Source: an uncultured bacterium (GTDB lineage: Bacteria; Cyanobacteriota; Vampirovibrionia; Gastranaerophilales; Gastranaerophilaceae). From it: DNA of 30,911 bases. The position numbers and the translations under genes were made by a program. The stretch covers positions 1 through 30,911 of the forward strand of contig OMVC01000007.1 of the NCBI GenBank assembly GCA_900314375.1. The letters are read 5' to 3'. Shown here one piece after another: positions 1 through 8,654 of the stretch (positions are counted from its first letter, which is position 1; each line of letters begins with the position of its first letter). The notes beneath the pieces were generated by a model. That model did no database searches and was not told where the DNA came from. It saw only the letters and a program-made list of their open reading frames with translations.

Positions 1-32
1 CTCACCTCTTATGCGTTCGACAATCTGACAAT

Positions 33-55
33 AAAAAAACAGACCTTACGGTCTG
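33..55 (-). terminator. Rho-independent terminator of tRNA-Asp
   Basis: A 6-bp stem (CAGACC/GGTCTG, 40-55) with a 4-nt loop is followed on the minus strand by seven T residues (complement of 33-39). It lies just past the 3' end of the minus-strand tRNA. The plus strand also has a short T-run at 57-60, so it may act in both directions. Bases 1-32 hold no recognisable gene. Confidence 0.75.
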
Positions 56-69
56 CTTTTTATTGTAAA

Positions 70-147
70 TGGCGGGAACGACGAGGCTCGAACTCGCGAC
101 CTCATGCGTGACAGGCATGCGCTCTAACCAAACTGAGCTACGCTCCC
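70..147 (-). tRNA. tRNA-Asp (GTC)
   Basis: The minus strand folds as a tRNA. The acceptor stem GGGAGCG pairs with CGTTCCC (one G-T), followed by discriminator G and an encoded CCA. The anticodon stem CATGC/GCATG encloses the loop CTGTCAC, giving anticodon GTC. The T arm carries GTTCGAG. It has its own promoter (169-196) and terminator (33-55), so it looks like a single-gene transcription unit. Confidence 0.95.
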
Positions 148-168
148 ATATATTTTGGCTACAAAATT

Positions 169-196
169 ATTATATATGCTGATTTTTAAAATGCAA
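169..196 (-). promoter_or_regulatory. Promoter of tRNA-Asp
   Basis: On the minus strand TTGCAT (191-196) and a consensus TATAAT (169-174) are separated by 16 nt. A start about 7 nt downstream would leave a leader of roughly 15 nt before the tRNA 5' end. Confidence 0.6.
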
Positions 197-318
197 GCAA
201 TTTTTTATTTTTAAATCTTTGTTTTGCATATTTACATAATTAGACTGTTATTTGATTTTATTTTTAAATTTTTTATGATAGATTATTAATTGTATTTTTA
301 TATATTACAAGGGAAATC

Positions 319-2118
319 ATGGCAATATCTATATTTGATAATTTTAAAGAATTTATTAAAAATCAGCGCTTTGTCGTAAATTATGGCAGAATGTGGCCTT
401 ATGTAAAACCAATATGGTTCAGAGCTTTATGCTCTATGCTTATTTGTATCCCTATCGGGTCATTAGATGCTGTTATTGCGTTGGCATTAAAACCATATAT
501 GGATGCAGTTATGGTTGAAAAAAGTATTTCTTCGCCTTGGTACATTCCTTTGGGAATTGTCGCATTCACATCTATCCAAGGCGGATTAAAATATTTATCA
601 GCATATTTGTCTACTTGGGTTGGAAATAAAATTACCAATAATCTTAAATTTGAGTTATTTAAAAAATTATTAACATTGCCGACTTCATATTTTGATAAAA
701 AGAAATCCGGTGATATTGTTGCAAAATTCAATAACCAGGCAAATAATGCATGTTCAGGTCTGCTGTCAAACTTGAGTGTGTTTGTACAAAGGATATTCTC
801 ATCAATATCATTGGTTTGTGTATTATTCTACAACTCATGGCAATTAGCTTTGATTGCTGTTTTGGTTTTAGGATGCGCATTTATTCCTGTAGCAAGAATA
901 CAAAAACGGATTAAAGATGTCTTGGGCAAATCCGTTGTTGCAGATTCCGCAATTATTACGGAATACAATGAAGCTTATGCCGGCAACAAAACCATTATTT
1001 CTTACAATTTGGCGGAAAACGAAATAAAAAAATTCGATTATATTCTAAGAAATATTTTTACATTAAGAATAAAAATGGTACAAAAAACACAATGGCTTTC
1101 TCCGATGATGCACGTCATTGTATCTGTCGGGATAGCTGCTGCAATCGGTTACGGAAGCCATTTGATTATGACACAACAAATCACTTCAGGAAACTTTGTA
1201 TCATTCATTACGGCATTAATTTTATTATATACCCCTATAAAAAATCTTGGTAATAACTTAAACTCCGTACAAACATCTTTCTATTCAATTGAAAAGATTT
1301 TTGAATTACTGGATATAGTTCCGTCTATCAGAAACAAAGAAAACGCAATTACATTGGAGCGCGGAGATTATCCTATAGAATTTAAAGATGTAAATTTTGA
1401 ATACACTAAAGGTCGTCCGATATTAAAAGATATCAATTTAAAAGTTGAAAAAGGTGAAACTATTGCTCTTGTCGGAAATTCCGGCGGCGGTAAGACAACT
1501 ATGGTTAATTTATTGCCAAGATTTTATGATATTAAATCAGGAAGCATAACAATTAACGGAGTTGATATAAGAGATTATACTTTAGAATCTTTAAGACAAG
1601 ATATCGCAGTTGTTTTTCAGGATAATTTTTTATTTTCGGGTACCATAAGAGAAAATATTTTATTGGGTAAACAGAATGCTACGGAAGAAGAAGTTCAACA
1701 AGCGTTGAAAATGGCATATTTGGATGAATTTGTAACTACCCTTAAAGACGGATTAGATACCCAAATCGGAGAACGCGGAATGTTATTATCAGGCGGTCAA
1801 AAACAAAGGGTTGCTATTGCAAGAGCTTTCTTAAAAGATGCTCCGATTATTATTCTTGATGAAGCAACAAGTGCTTTAGATAATAAAGCGGAAGCTATCG
1901 TGCAAAAAGCGATAGAAAATCTTATGCAAAACAAAACAGTATTTGTTATTGCTCACCGCTTATCAACCATCAGAAACGCTGATATGATTGCGGTTATAAA
2001 TGACGGAAGAATTGTTGAACAGGGAACACACGAACAACTTTTACAAATAGAAAACGGCGAATATAAGCAGCTTTATGAAATGCAATTTAAACATCAGGAA
2101 GAACCCGTAGGAGTGTAA
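319..2118 (+). CDS. MsbA-type ABC exporter (permease-ATPase fusion)
   Basis: This 599-residue half-transporter has an N-terminal six-helix ABC membrane domain (about residues 35-330) and a C-terminal nucleotide-binding domain. Visible motifs are Walker A GNSGGGKTT near residue 388, the signature LSGGQ near 490, Walker B IIILDEATSALD near 510 and the H-loop AHRLSTI near 545. The layout and length match lipid A exporters (MsbA) and related lipid or multidrug exporters, which act as inner-membrane homodimers. Walker A has GGGKTT where GSGKST is usual, a permissible variant. The start is the first ATG, after a weak AAGGGA. The next gene has its ribosome site inside the last codons of this one, so the two are probably co-translated. 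The substrate cannot be read from sequence; MsbA itself is possible but not proven. Confidence 0.88.
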   Translation: MAISIFDNFKEFIKNQRFVVNYGRMWPYVKPIWFRALCSMLICIPIGSLDAVIALALKPYMDAVMVEKSISSPWYIPLGIVAFTSIQGGLKYLSAYLSTWVGNKITNNLKFELFKKLLTLPTSYFDKKKSGDIVAKFNNQANNACSGLLSNLSVFVQRIFSSISLVCVLFYNSWQLALIAVLVLGCAFIPVARIQKRIKDVLGKSVVADSAIITEYNEAYAGNKTIISYNLAENEIKKFDYILRNIFTLRIKMVQKTQWLSPMMHVIVSVGIAAAIGYGSHLIMTQQITSGNFVSFITALILLYTPIKNLGNNLNSVQTSFYSIEKIFELLDIVPSIRNKENAITLERGDYPIEFKDVNFEYTKGRPILKDINLKVEKGETIALVGNSGGGKTTMVNLLPRFYDIKSGSITINGVDIRDYTLESLRQDIAVVFQDNFLFSGTIRENILLGKQNATEEEVQQALKMAYLDEFVTTLKDGLDTQIGERGMLLSGGQKQRVAIARAFLKDAPIIILDEATSALDNKAEAIVQKAIENLMQNKTVFVIAHRLSTIRNADMIAVINDGRIVEQGTHEQLLQIENGEYKQLYEMQFKHQEEPVGV

Positions 2119-2123
2119 TTAGA

Positions 2124-2333
2124 TTGGAACAGAAAATAGAAATCGGGAAAACCTATCGCCATTACAAAGGAAATTTATATAAAATTATCGGTTTCGCTAA
2201 ACATTCCGAAACGTTAGAAGATATGATAGTATACCAACCTCTAAAAACAGGTGACAATTGGGTTCGTCCTTACAAAATGTGGAATGAAGTTGTTGATGAT
2301 AAAGGGACATTACGCTTTACATTAATTGATTAA
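2124..2333 (+). CDS. DUF1653 family small protein
   Basis: A 69-residue protein that matches the DUF1653 pattern almost end to end: YRHYKGNLY, then HSETLEDMIVYQPL, then WVRPYKMWNEVV. The family is usually a compact stand-alone domain of unknown function. The start is TTG, chosen because TAGGAG (2108-2113) lies 10 nt upstream and no ATG precedes the conserved core. That ribosome site overlaps the end of the ABC exporter gene, and the two frames are separated by only 5 nt, so translational coupling is likely. No link in function to the exporter is evident. Confidence 0.8.
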   Translation: MEQKIEIGKTYRHYKGNLYKIIGFAKHSETLEDMIVYQPLKTGDNWVRPYKMWNEVVDDKGTLRFTLID

Positions 2334-2343
2334 AGCAATAAAA

Positions 2344-2366
2344 AGCCGGAAATTTGTTTTCCGGCT
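2344..2366 (-). terminator. Terminator for the minus-strand gene at 2440-3252
   Basis: A 9-bp perfect stem (AGCCGGAAA/TTTCCGGCT) with a 5-nt loop. Only the minus-strand side is followed by a T-rich run (TTTTTATTG), so it serves the gene transcribed from 3252 down to 2440. It may also slow convergent plus-strand transcription from the ABC exporter unit. Confidence 0.75.
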
Positions 2367-2439
2367 GAATCATACATCAATCATTTCACACTACAACTTC
2401 ACACTTGTCGTATTTACACACATCACATTTTTTTTATTC

Positions 2440-3252
2440 TTAAGTGGTTGCTTTTCCGGTAATAAATGCCAAGCCTGCGGCTAAACCTGCCACTATAAAA
2501 CTTACCATAGGTACTTTCTTAAGAATAGTTGCTAAAGTTGATGAATATTGTTTTGCTAAAGCAAGAACAGCTGTCCCTGCAGCACCTGCGCCGATTGCAC
2601 CAACTACCCTGCCGATATTTTGTTCAACTTTTTCACCCTGATGAACTGTTTGACCTGTAATTTCAGCAATATTGTCTTCCGAAGATTTTTGCGAGAATAA
2701 ACCGAAACTTAATGACTGAATTACACCTTGAACAAAAGAACTGTGTCCGTTATCTCGCAAATCCTGAACGAGAGATTTTCCTCTGAATCGTTCATACATT
2801 GTCATTGCCCGACTGTTTATGTCTTCTTCATTACCTTCGCCGTATGCACGTCTTACACTGTCAACATACTTTTTATAGGCATCAGAGATTTGGTCTTGTT
2901 CATTATGTGCTATCTTATCTTTTAAGTTTTTAGCACCTTCCTCGATTGATTCCATTGCTCCGTTTAATTGTAAATCGGCATTACGCTGCCTTTTTTGTTG
3001 CTCAAGATTCATTTGACCATATAATTTTTGGTATTCTTTCATTTGTTCAAAATATGATTTTGTATCCATGCCGCCTCCCCATGGCATCATATACGGCGTT
3101 GGGCAACCAACTGAAAATATGCTGTCGCCAAGCCCAAGAGGATACATGCTATAATCCATATCTATACTGTCAAAATCGTAGTACCCCAATCCCGATGCGG
3201 GCATATATTGGAATGTACCGCTTGGCTGTATAGCGCTGACATTGTCTACCAT
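2440..3252 (-). CDS. Unknown protein with coiled coil and C-terminal hydrophobic hairpin
   Basis: Not recognised. The start is ATG at 3252 (MVDNVSAIQP) because GGAGG (3258-3262) sits 5 nt upstream; the longer frame from TTG at 3264 would put that ribosome site inside the coding region. The product is 270 residues. Residues 1-65 are rich in Gly, Tyr, Met and Pro (PYMMPWGGGMD). Residues about 65-150 are charged and predicted helical or coiled coil. The last 55 residues hold two Ala/Gly-rich hydrophobic stretches that could form a membrane hairpin. There is no signal peptide. The Met/Gly/Pro patch near the N-terminus recalls the two proteins at 24646-26934. It is followed by its own terminator and is probably monocistronic. 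A role cannot be assigned. Confidence 0.75.
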   Translation of the reverse strand: MVDNVSAIQPSGTFQYMPASGLGYYDFDSIDMDYSMYPLGLGDSIFSVGCPTPYMMPWGGGMDTKSYFEQMKEYQKLYGQMNLEQQKRQRNADLQLNGAMESIEEGAKNLKDKIAHNEQDQISDAYKKYVDSVRRAYGEGNEEDINSRAMTMYERFRGKSLVQDLRDNGHSSFVQGVIQSLSFGLFSQKSSEDNIAEITGQTVHQGEKVEQNIGRVVGAIGAGAAGTAVLALAKQYSSTLATILKKVPMVSFIVAGLAAGLAFITGKATT

Positions 3253-3401
3253 AACTACCTCCAAAAATAAATTAACCTTTTTCCTACCTTACTTATATAA
3301 ACAATTTGCCTTTATTAAAATTGCCATTATAAAAAATATTGTTAACATTCTGTTACATTATTTGGTTGATGTAAATAATATTTAGGTGGTCTAAAATAAG
3401 A

Positions 3402-4559
3402 GTGGAAGAAAGCAGGCAAAATTTGAAAAAAGTTCTTTCAGGTTTATTTTCTGTAATTTTTATCATCGCAATTTGTGTGGTGATATATTTAAACCAGCAG
3501 TTTGTTAAAAAGCAAATTAACAATGTGCGAGGGGTTTATTATGTTTCGCAAGGGGATACCGCATATCGTAAAAATAACATGAATAAAGCTATAAAATTTT
3601 ATAATATAGGCTTGAAATATTATCCGGAACATTATGGTGCCTGGTGTAATTTAGGTAATATTTATGTTGCTTATGAGGATTATTACTCGGCTTTGCATGC
3701 ATATTCTCAATCTTTTAAACATAATCCCAAAATGGTTATTGCTCGCATGAATTACGGGCTTATCGCAAGCGAAAAACTCGGGAATTTTAATCTTGCGCTT
3801 GACCAATATAATAAAGTTATAAATATACAGCGAAAAATGATTTCTATTCCGTATATATACAATAACAGAATCAGTTCAAAATTAAATAGAGCAATCGCTT
3901 ATTATAATATAGGTGTGACATACAGATTAAAATCACTATACGAAGCAAATGATGACTGGGAATTGCAACGAAAATATCTTTCAAAAGCTATTCAAGCTTA
4001 TAAAAAATCATTAGAAATAGCTCCTGACAGATATGATACGCTATATAATTTAGGAATTGCATATCATCTTGCAGGCAGATATTTTGAAGCTGGCGAGTGT
4101 TATTGCAAAGCAATTCACCAAAAGCCGATGAATTTTGAAGCCCATTACAATCTCGCAGTATTGCACAGACGTATGCGCCACTATAAAGAGTCTTATGAAG
4201 AAATTGACAAAGCTTCGACCCTTGTCACTGCGTTAGGCAGCAATTCGGCAGAACAACAGTATGTTGCGATTATGATGAACGATATTATGCGTACAATGTA
4301 TGAAGATCAAGCGTATAAAAATGAACTAAAAAGAGTTATGTCAGTTCAACAGAGCAATAATATCGAAACTAAAAAAGGCAAAAAATCTAAAAAAGATCGT
4401 GAAACCAAAAAAGATAAACAAAAAGGTACAGTCACTTCAGAAAAAATAAATTTAGTCAACGGAAAAGTTGTAGCTTCTGAAGAATTAGATAAGGCTGTTC
4501 TTGAAAGTTTTGGACAATGCGCAGGAATGGCGTATTTTGAAGAGATTGAAGAAGAATAA
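3402..4559 (+). CDS. Membrane-anchored TPR protein
   Basis: A 385-residue protein with one N-terminal membrane segment (about residues 11-30), no cleavage site, and a soluble region of tetratricopeptide repeats (about 45-290). Clear repeat cores are KAIKFYNIGLKYYPEHYGAW, then AYKKSLEIAPDRYDTLYNLG, then CYCKAIHQKPMNFEAHYNLA. A lysine-rich linker (about 325-345) precedes a short acidic tail. TPR arrays are protein-binding scaffolds, so it probably assembles a complex at the membrane. The GTG start follows AGGTGG at 3384-3389 with a long 12-nt gap; a TTG at 3423 after GCAGG is an alternative. Its stop lies one base from that of convergent glgA. Confidence 0.82.
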   Translation: MEESRQNLKKVLSGLFSVIFIIAICVVIYLNQQFVKKQINNVRGVYYVSQGDTAYRKNNMNKAIKFYNIGLKYYPEHYGAWCNLGNIYVAYEDYYSALHAYSQSFKHNPKMVIARMNYGLIASEKLGNFNLALDQYNKVINIQRKMISIPYIYNNRISSKLNRAIAYYNIGVTYRLKSLYEANDDWELQRKYLSKAIQAYKKSLEIAPDRYDTLYNLGIAYHLAGRYFEAGECYCKAIHQKPMNFEAHYNLAVLHRRMRHYKESYEEIDKASTLVTALGSNSAEQQYVAIMMNDIMRTMYEDQAYKNELKRVMSVQQSNNIETKKGKKSKKDRETKKDKQKGTVTSEKINLVNGKVVASEELDKAVLESFGQCAGMAYFEEIEEE

Positions 4560-4560
4560 A

Positions 4561-6012
4561 TTATTTTCTTCCCGTAATTTCTCTGTACATATCGAGATAT
4601 TGTTTAGCACTTCGTTTCCAGGTAAAATCAGCTGCAAGAGCTGATTTTCTCATAGCATTAAGTACAAATTTATCCCGATATACTCCGATTGCGCATTTTA
4701 TAGCGCCAAGCATATCCCAACCGTTGTAGCGCCAAAATTTAAACCCGTTTGAATTATCTAAAGGATATCCTGTTACCGTATCTTCCAATCCTCCTGTAGC
4801 TCTTACAATAGGTAAAGAACCGTAGCGCATGGCAATCAATTGACTCAAACCGCAAGGCTCAAATTTTGAAGGCATCAGAAAGAAATCACTGCCTGCGTAT
4901 ATTAAATTCGCTAATTTTGCATCATAACCGACATAAGCACGAATATTTGAGGTATTATTTGATAACCAAATAAACAAGTTTTCATAAGCTTCATCACCAC
5001 TGCCTAAAAATACAAAATCCGCATCAAGCTTCTGTAATTCCCATTGCATATCACGAATTAAATCAATACCTTTTTGCCCGACAAGCCTTGATATTAAAGC
5101 AATTAAAGGTCTGTCCGGATTATATTTTAAGCCGAAATATTTGCAAACTGCTTTTTTATTTTCATCCTTTAATTCTAAAGATTTAATATCATAATTTTTT
5201 ACAAGAGCTTTATCTTTTTTAGGGTCAAATATAGAATAATCTATTCCGTTAAGTATTCCGCGAAGTTTATTTTGACTCATTCTTAATGTATAGTCCAAGC
5301 CTTCGCCGTATTCTTCGCCTAAGATTTCTCTTGAATATGTAGGAGAAACTGCAACAACTCTATCAGAATAATTTATTGCACCTTTCATCCAATTAACACG
5401 TCCGTAATGTTCGCAACCCCATTGGTTATATACAATATCTTTGCGCATATTGGCAAAATCTAATACATCTTCAAACCAAACTCCCTGATATGCTAAATTA
5501 TGAATTTCAAAAACACATTTTGTATTTTTCCAAAAATCATCAAATTTGTAGTTGGAATGTAAATATAACGGAAGCATTGCCGTATGCCAATCATTTGCGT
5601 GAATAACGTCTGCTCTGAAATTAAGCGCTTTTGCATATTCCATAACCGCTAATGAAAAAGAGATGTATCTTTCATGTTCATATCGAGGATCTAAATATTT
5701 CGGATAAACTTCCTTAAACGGTGTAAAATACCAATCATTTTTTATAAAAAATACATTTATATCTGTTCCGGGTAATTTCGTCATATATAAATTGAATTTT
5801 TGTTGAAGATTTCCTCCAAAGCTTATCCACATTTCGGAATTTTCAAGTTCTTTTATACCGTATTTTTCTTTATCTATACAGCCATGCAAAGGAGTAAAGA
5901 TAGCTATTTGAGCATCTTTCTCCAATTCTTTAGGCAAGCTGCCTATAACATCTGCCAACCCTCCGGCTTTAGAAAACGGTGCAACTTCTGCTGAAGCAAA
6001 TAATATTTTCAT
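4561..6012 (-). CDS. glgA: Glycogen synthase (ADP-glucose type, GT5)
   Basis: Transfers glucose from ADP-glucose to the growing alpha-1,4-glucan chain in the cytoplasm. Its 483 residues match bacterial GlgA. The N-terminus has FSKAGGLADVIGSLPKEL, the conserved K-x-G-G motif with Lys15 that binds the nucleotide sugar. HANDWHTAMLPLYL follows near residue 140. The C-terminal domain has FEPCGLSQLIAMRYG, the glycosyltransferase E-x7-E region, followed by TGGLEDTV. The ATG is preceded by GAGAGG. It is the last gene of a minus-strand run starting at 9542, 53 nt past the stop of the TPR-like gene. No other glg gene is in the window. Confidence 0.95.
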   Translation of the reverse strand: MKILFASAEVAPFSKAGGLADVIGSLPKELEKDAQIAIFTPLHGCIDKEKYGIKELENSEMWISFGGNLQQKFNLYMTKLPGTDINVFFIKNDWYFTPFKEVYPKYLDPRYEHERYISFSLAVMEYAKALNFRADVIHANDWHTAMLPLYLHSNYKFDDFWKNTKCVFEIHNLAYQGVWFEDVLDFANMRKDIVYNQWGCEHYGRVNWMKGAINYSDRVVAVSPTYSREILGEEYGEGLDYTLRMSQNKLRGILNGIDYSIFDPKKDKALVKNYDIKSLELKDENKKAVCKYFGLKYNPDRPLIALISRLVGQKGIDLIRDMQWELQKLDADFVFLGSGDEAYENLFIWLSNNTSNIRAYVGYDAKLANLIYAGSDFFLMPSKFEPCGLSQLIAMRYGSLPIVRATGGLEDTVTGYPLDNSNGFKFWRYNGWDMLGAIKCAIGVYRDKFVLNAMRKSALAADFTWKRSAKQYLDMYREITGRK

Positions 6013-6065
6013 TTTTCCTCTCTTTCCGATATATATAAACGGATAATCTGATTATTTTTGTTGTA

Positions 6066-8612
6066 TTAGGATTGTTTTTCCGTATTTTTAGCTGTATCTT
6101 CTGCTTTATTTTCCGCCATAAATTTCTCAATGTCAATATTTAAGTCATATTTTAAATCATATTTTTTGACAATATATTTTGCTTGATTTATGCAAATTTC
6201 CGCTTTGTCTTTATCTTGGGTGCACATCAATAATTTATACATATTTACTTTATTTAATAATGTTAAGTAATCACTCACTCCGCCAAATTTTTCCATTTGT
6301 ATCGCAGAATTATTAAGTATTCCATAAGCTATATCAAATTTTCCTTGACGAATATTTAATATGCTCAATATATACCATGCAATAAATATAATTGAGTTTA
6401 ACCCCTTATCTCTTGCACTCGACAGAACCTGCGTGCAAATAGATTCAGCTTTATAATATGATTTTAAACCTATATAAGAATATCCTATCAATAAATCCGT
6501 GAAATATTCAAAAACATGGCAATATGAATCTTTTGCAATCAATTTTGCTTTATAAACTTCTTTTGCAAAAGCTTCAGGGTCTTGTCTGTAATTATCAAAA
6601 GCAGTAATTATATGATATAACATTGTTGAATATATATTATTACCTTTATGGTTTTTATCAACTGTTATATCTTCCCCTTTAATATATTTTTGCAATTGAA
6701 CAAATATAGAATATTCTTTTGGGATAAATGAAAATAGATTTGCGGCAATATTAAGTAAATCCGCGACATTTTCTCTTAATGTAATAATATCTGCCAAAGC
6801 CATATAAGTAACAGCTTCGAGTATTAAAGCTTTTAAATCTTCTTTTGTGAGGTTGTCTTTATACTCAATAGCATCTGTTTTAGCTTCATCTAACACATTT
6901 AACAGATTATAACCTATATCAATACAATCTTTAAAAGCCCCTATTCCAAACAGCATTTTTACATGTATTAAAGACATTTCCAAAAATCTTAAACTAAAAT
7001 TAGGAGCACTCGGGTCAGGAGAAAATTCCGCTAGTGCAGAGAGTAATTTATGTGTCAGACTCAATGCATATTGGTATTCTCCGTGATCCATTGCGCCAAG
7101 AATCATTTTCGAGCATAAATCTATGAAGCTTTTTGAATCTTGAGATTTTTGCAAATCTTCCAGTGTTCTGTCAGCGATTTCTCTTGTTTGTTCCGGATCG
7201 TATTCAAACATATTAGTTGAAATGTTTTCATATATTGAAGTTTTATACTGTTCTAATTCTTCTTCTGACCAGTCAGTTTGGTACTTATCCAAACTATTAA
7301 TAATTTGTCCGGAGCAGTTCAGGTATGCGGAAAAATCACCCATTGATAAGTTTAGATTTGCAAGTTTTTCCCATTCTTGGATTACGTTTTGGTGATATTC
7401 AAGTTTTTCATATAAAAATGCTTTAGCTGCACTTGGCATATTTTCAGTATAAGCCAAAGCCAAAAGTGATGAAGCTATTATTTTCATATCTTCTTGGTCC
7501 AAAACTTCCAGTAAATGTTCTTTTAATAACGTATAGTTAGGGAAATAAATACAATCGTCAAATATGTATAAAAATCCGCCTTGGGCGAGTTTGTTACACG
7601 AATCCTCCCAATCCGTAATTCCTAAAACTTCAACAGACTTCAAATCAATACGGGTGCCCATAAACACGCATAATGCCAAAAATCTTATTGCAATTTCATC
7701 ATCTTTTAATAAATTTAGTCTTCTTTGGATTAATTGCCCTAAATTAGAAGGTATAACAATTGTTTTTGGGTTTACGACTTCTATGGAGTAGTCCGTATAG
7801 GCATAAACGTCTGATTCAACAAGGTACTGGATAGCATAATCCAAAAATAAAACGCTGCCTGCGGCATATTTGGCAATTCGTTTGAAATAATAATCTTCTT
7901 TTATATCTTTATAGAAGGCTTCATTCGAAGCTACTATACTCTCAAACGGAGTCGGAATGAGTGTAATTTCGGTGTAGTATGGCCTTGATAACAAGAAGTG
8001 GGAATTTTTATGAAGTGAATAGCTTTTATCATACGAAATGATATAACTGATATTCATTTCGTCAAAGTGGTCAAATAGTAAGTCTAATACATATTTGGAG
8101 CCGGCATCAATTTTTTCAAAATTTTCTATGTATATTAACGAGTCCGGAATTGATTGCAGTAAAGAAGTAAATACAGTAAAGTATTCATATCTGGTGTCCT
8201 CAAGATTATTCATATCTCTTTGCTTTAGAGAAATTAAATCTTTGATTAAGTTTTTAGAATCAGTTCCCGCAAAAGCAGAAAAATCATTTGTATCATATAA
8301 TGTTTGAGCTGTAGCATATTCAAATATGGAAGAAACCAATTCTCTAAAAAATGAATACGGTTCGTATTTCATATCATCATGGCATGTTATAGGGATTATA
8401 TTTTGGTAAAGCCCTAATTCATCAACTGTTGCGAGCATCCTTAATGTATACGGTTGATACATAGGGGAAGCTTTTATGGCGAGAATTCCTTTCGGAACAG
8501 CCTGCAAGACTTCTATAATATTTTCCGGAGCCTTTATATTTTCGGTTGTATAAAATGCACAATTTATTTCATCAAAATTAATTAAATCCATACTGTAGAG
8601 TTCTTCGCCCAT
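6066..8612 (-). CDS. Degenerate STAND/AAA ATPase with TPR-like tail; probable C-terminal part of a split protein
   Basis: An 848-residue protein with the plan of the MalT-like or cyclase-associated STAND ATPases: an ATPase-like region (about 1-370), then a helical TPR-like superhelix to the C-terminus. PYSFFRELVSSIF (about 87-99) and LIYIENFEKIDAGSKYVLDLL (about 170-190) align by pattern with conserved segments of that family. However, the P-loop position (ILAIKASPMYQPYTLRML) has no GK[ST], and the Walker B Asp is absent (IEN), so ATP hydrolysis is doubtful. The ATG at 8612 has no clear ribosome site. Reading upstream in frame gives 14 sense codons (KLGKRTVEELNAV, like the family's opening G-R..EL motif) and then the TAA that ends the zinc-ribbon gene. 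The two frames therefore probably descend from one gene. Confidence 0.7.
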   Translation of the reverse strand: MGEELYSMDLINFDEINCAFYTTENIKAPENIIEVLQAVPKGILAIKASPMYQPYTLRMLATVDELGLYQNIIPITCHDDMKYEPYSFFRELVSSIFEYATAQTLYDTNDFSAFAGTDSKNLIKDLISLKQRDMNNLEDTRYEYFTVFTSLLQSIPDSLIYIENFEKIDAGSKYVLDLLFDHFDEMNISYIISYDKSYSLHKNSHFLLSRPYYTEITLIPTPFESIVASNEAFYKDIKEDYYFKRIAKYAAGSVLFLDYAIQYLVESDVYAYTDYSIEVVNPKTIVIPSNLGQLIQRRLNLLKDDEIAIRFLALCVFMGTRIDLKSVEVLGITDWEDSCNKLAQGGFLYIFDDCIYFPNYTLLKEHLLEVLDQEDMKIIASSLLALAYTENMPSAAKAFLYEKLEYHQNVIQEWEKLANLNLSMGDFSAYLNCSGQIINSLDKYQTDWSEEELEQYKTSIYENISTNMFEYDPEQTREIADRTLEDLQKSQDSKSFIDLCSKMILGAMDHGEYQYALSLTHKLLSALAEFSPDPSAPNFSLRFLEMSLIHVKMLFGIGAFKDCIDIGYNLLNVLDEAKTDAIEYKDNLTKEDLKALILEAVTYMALADIITLRENVADLLNIAANLFSFIPKEYSIFVQLQKYIKGEDITVDKNHKGNNIYSTMLYHIITAFDNYRQDPEAFAKEVYKAKLIAKDSYCHVFEYFTDLLIGYSYIGLKSYYKAESICTQVLSSARDKGLNSIIFIAWYILSILNIRQGKFDIAYGILNNSAIQMEKFGGVSDYLTLLNKVNMYKLLMCTQDKDKAEICINQAKYIVKKYDLKYDLNIDIEKFMAENKAEDTAKNTEKQS

Positions 8613-8654
8613 AACTGCATTTAGTTCTTCAACAGTACGTTTGCCAAGTTTATC

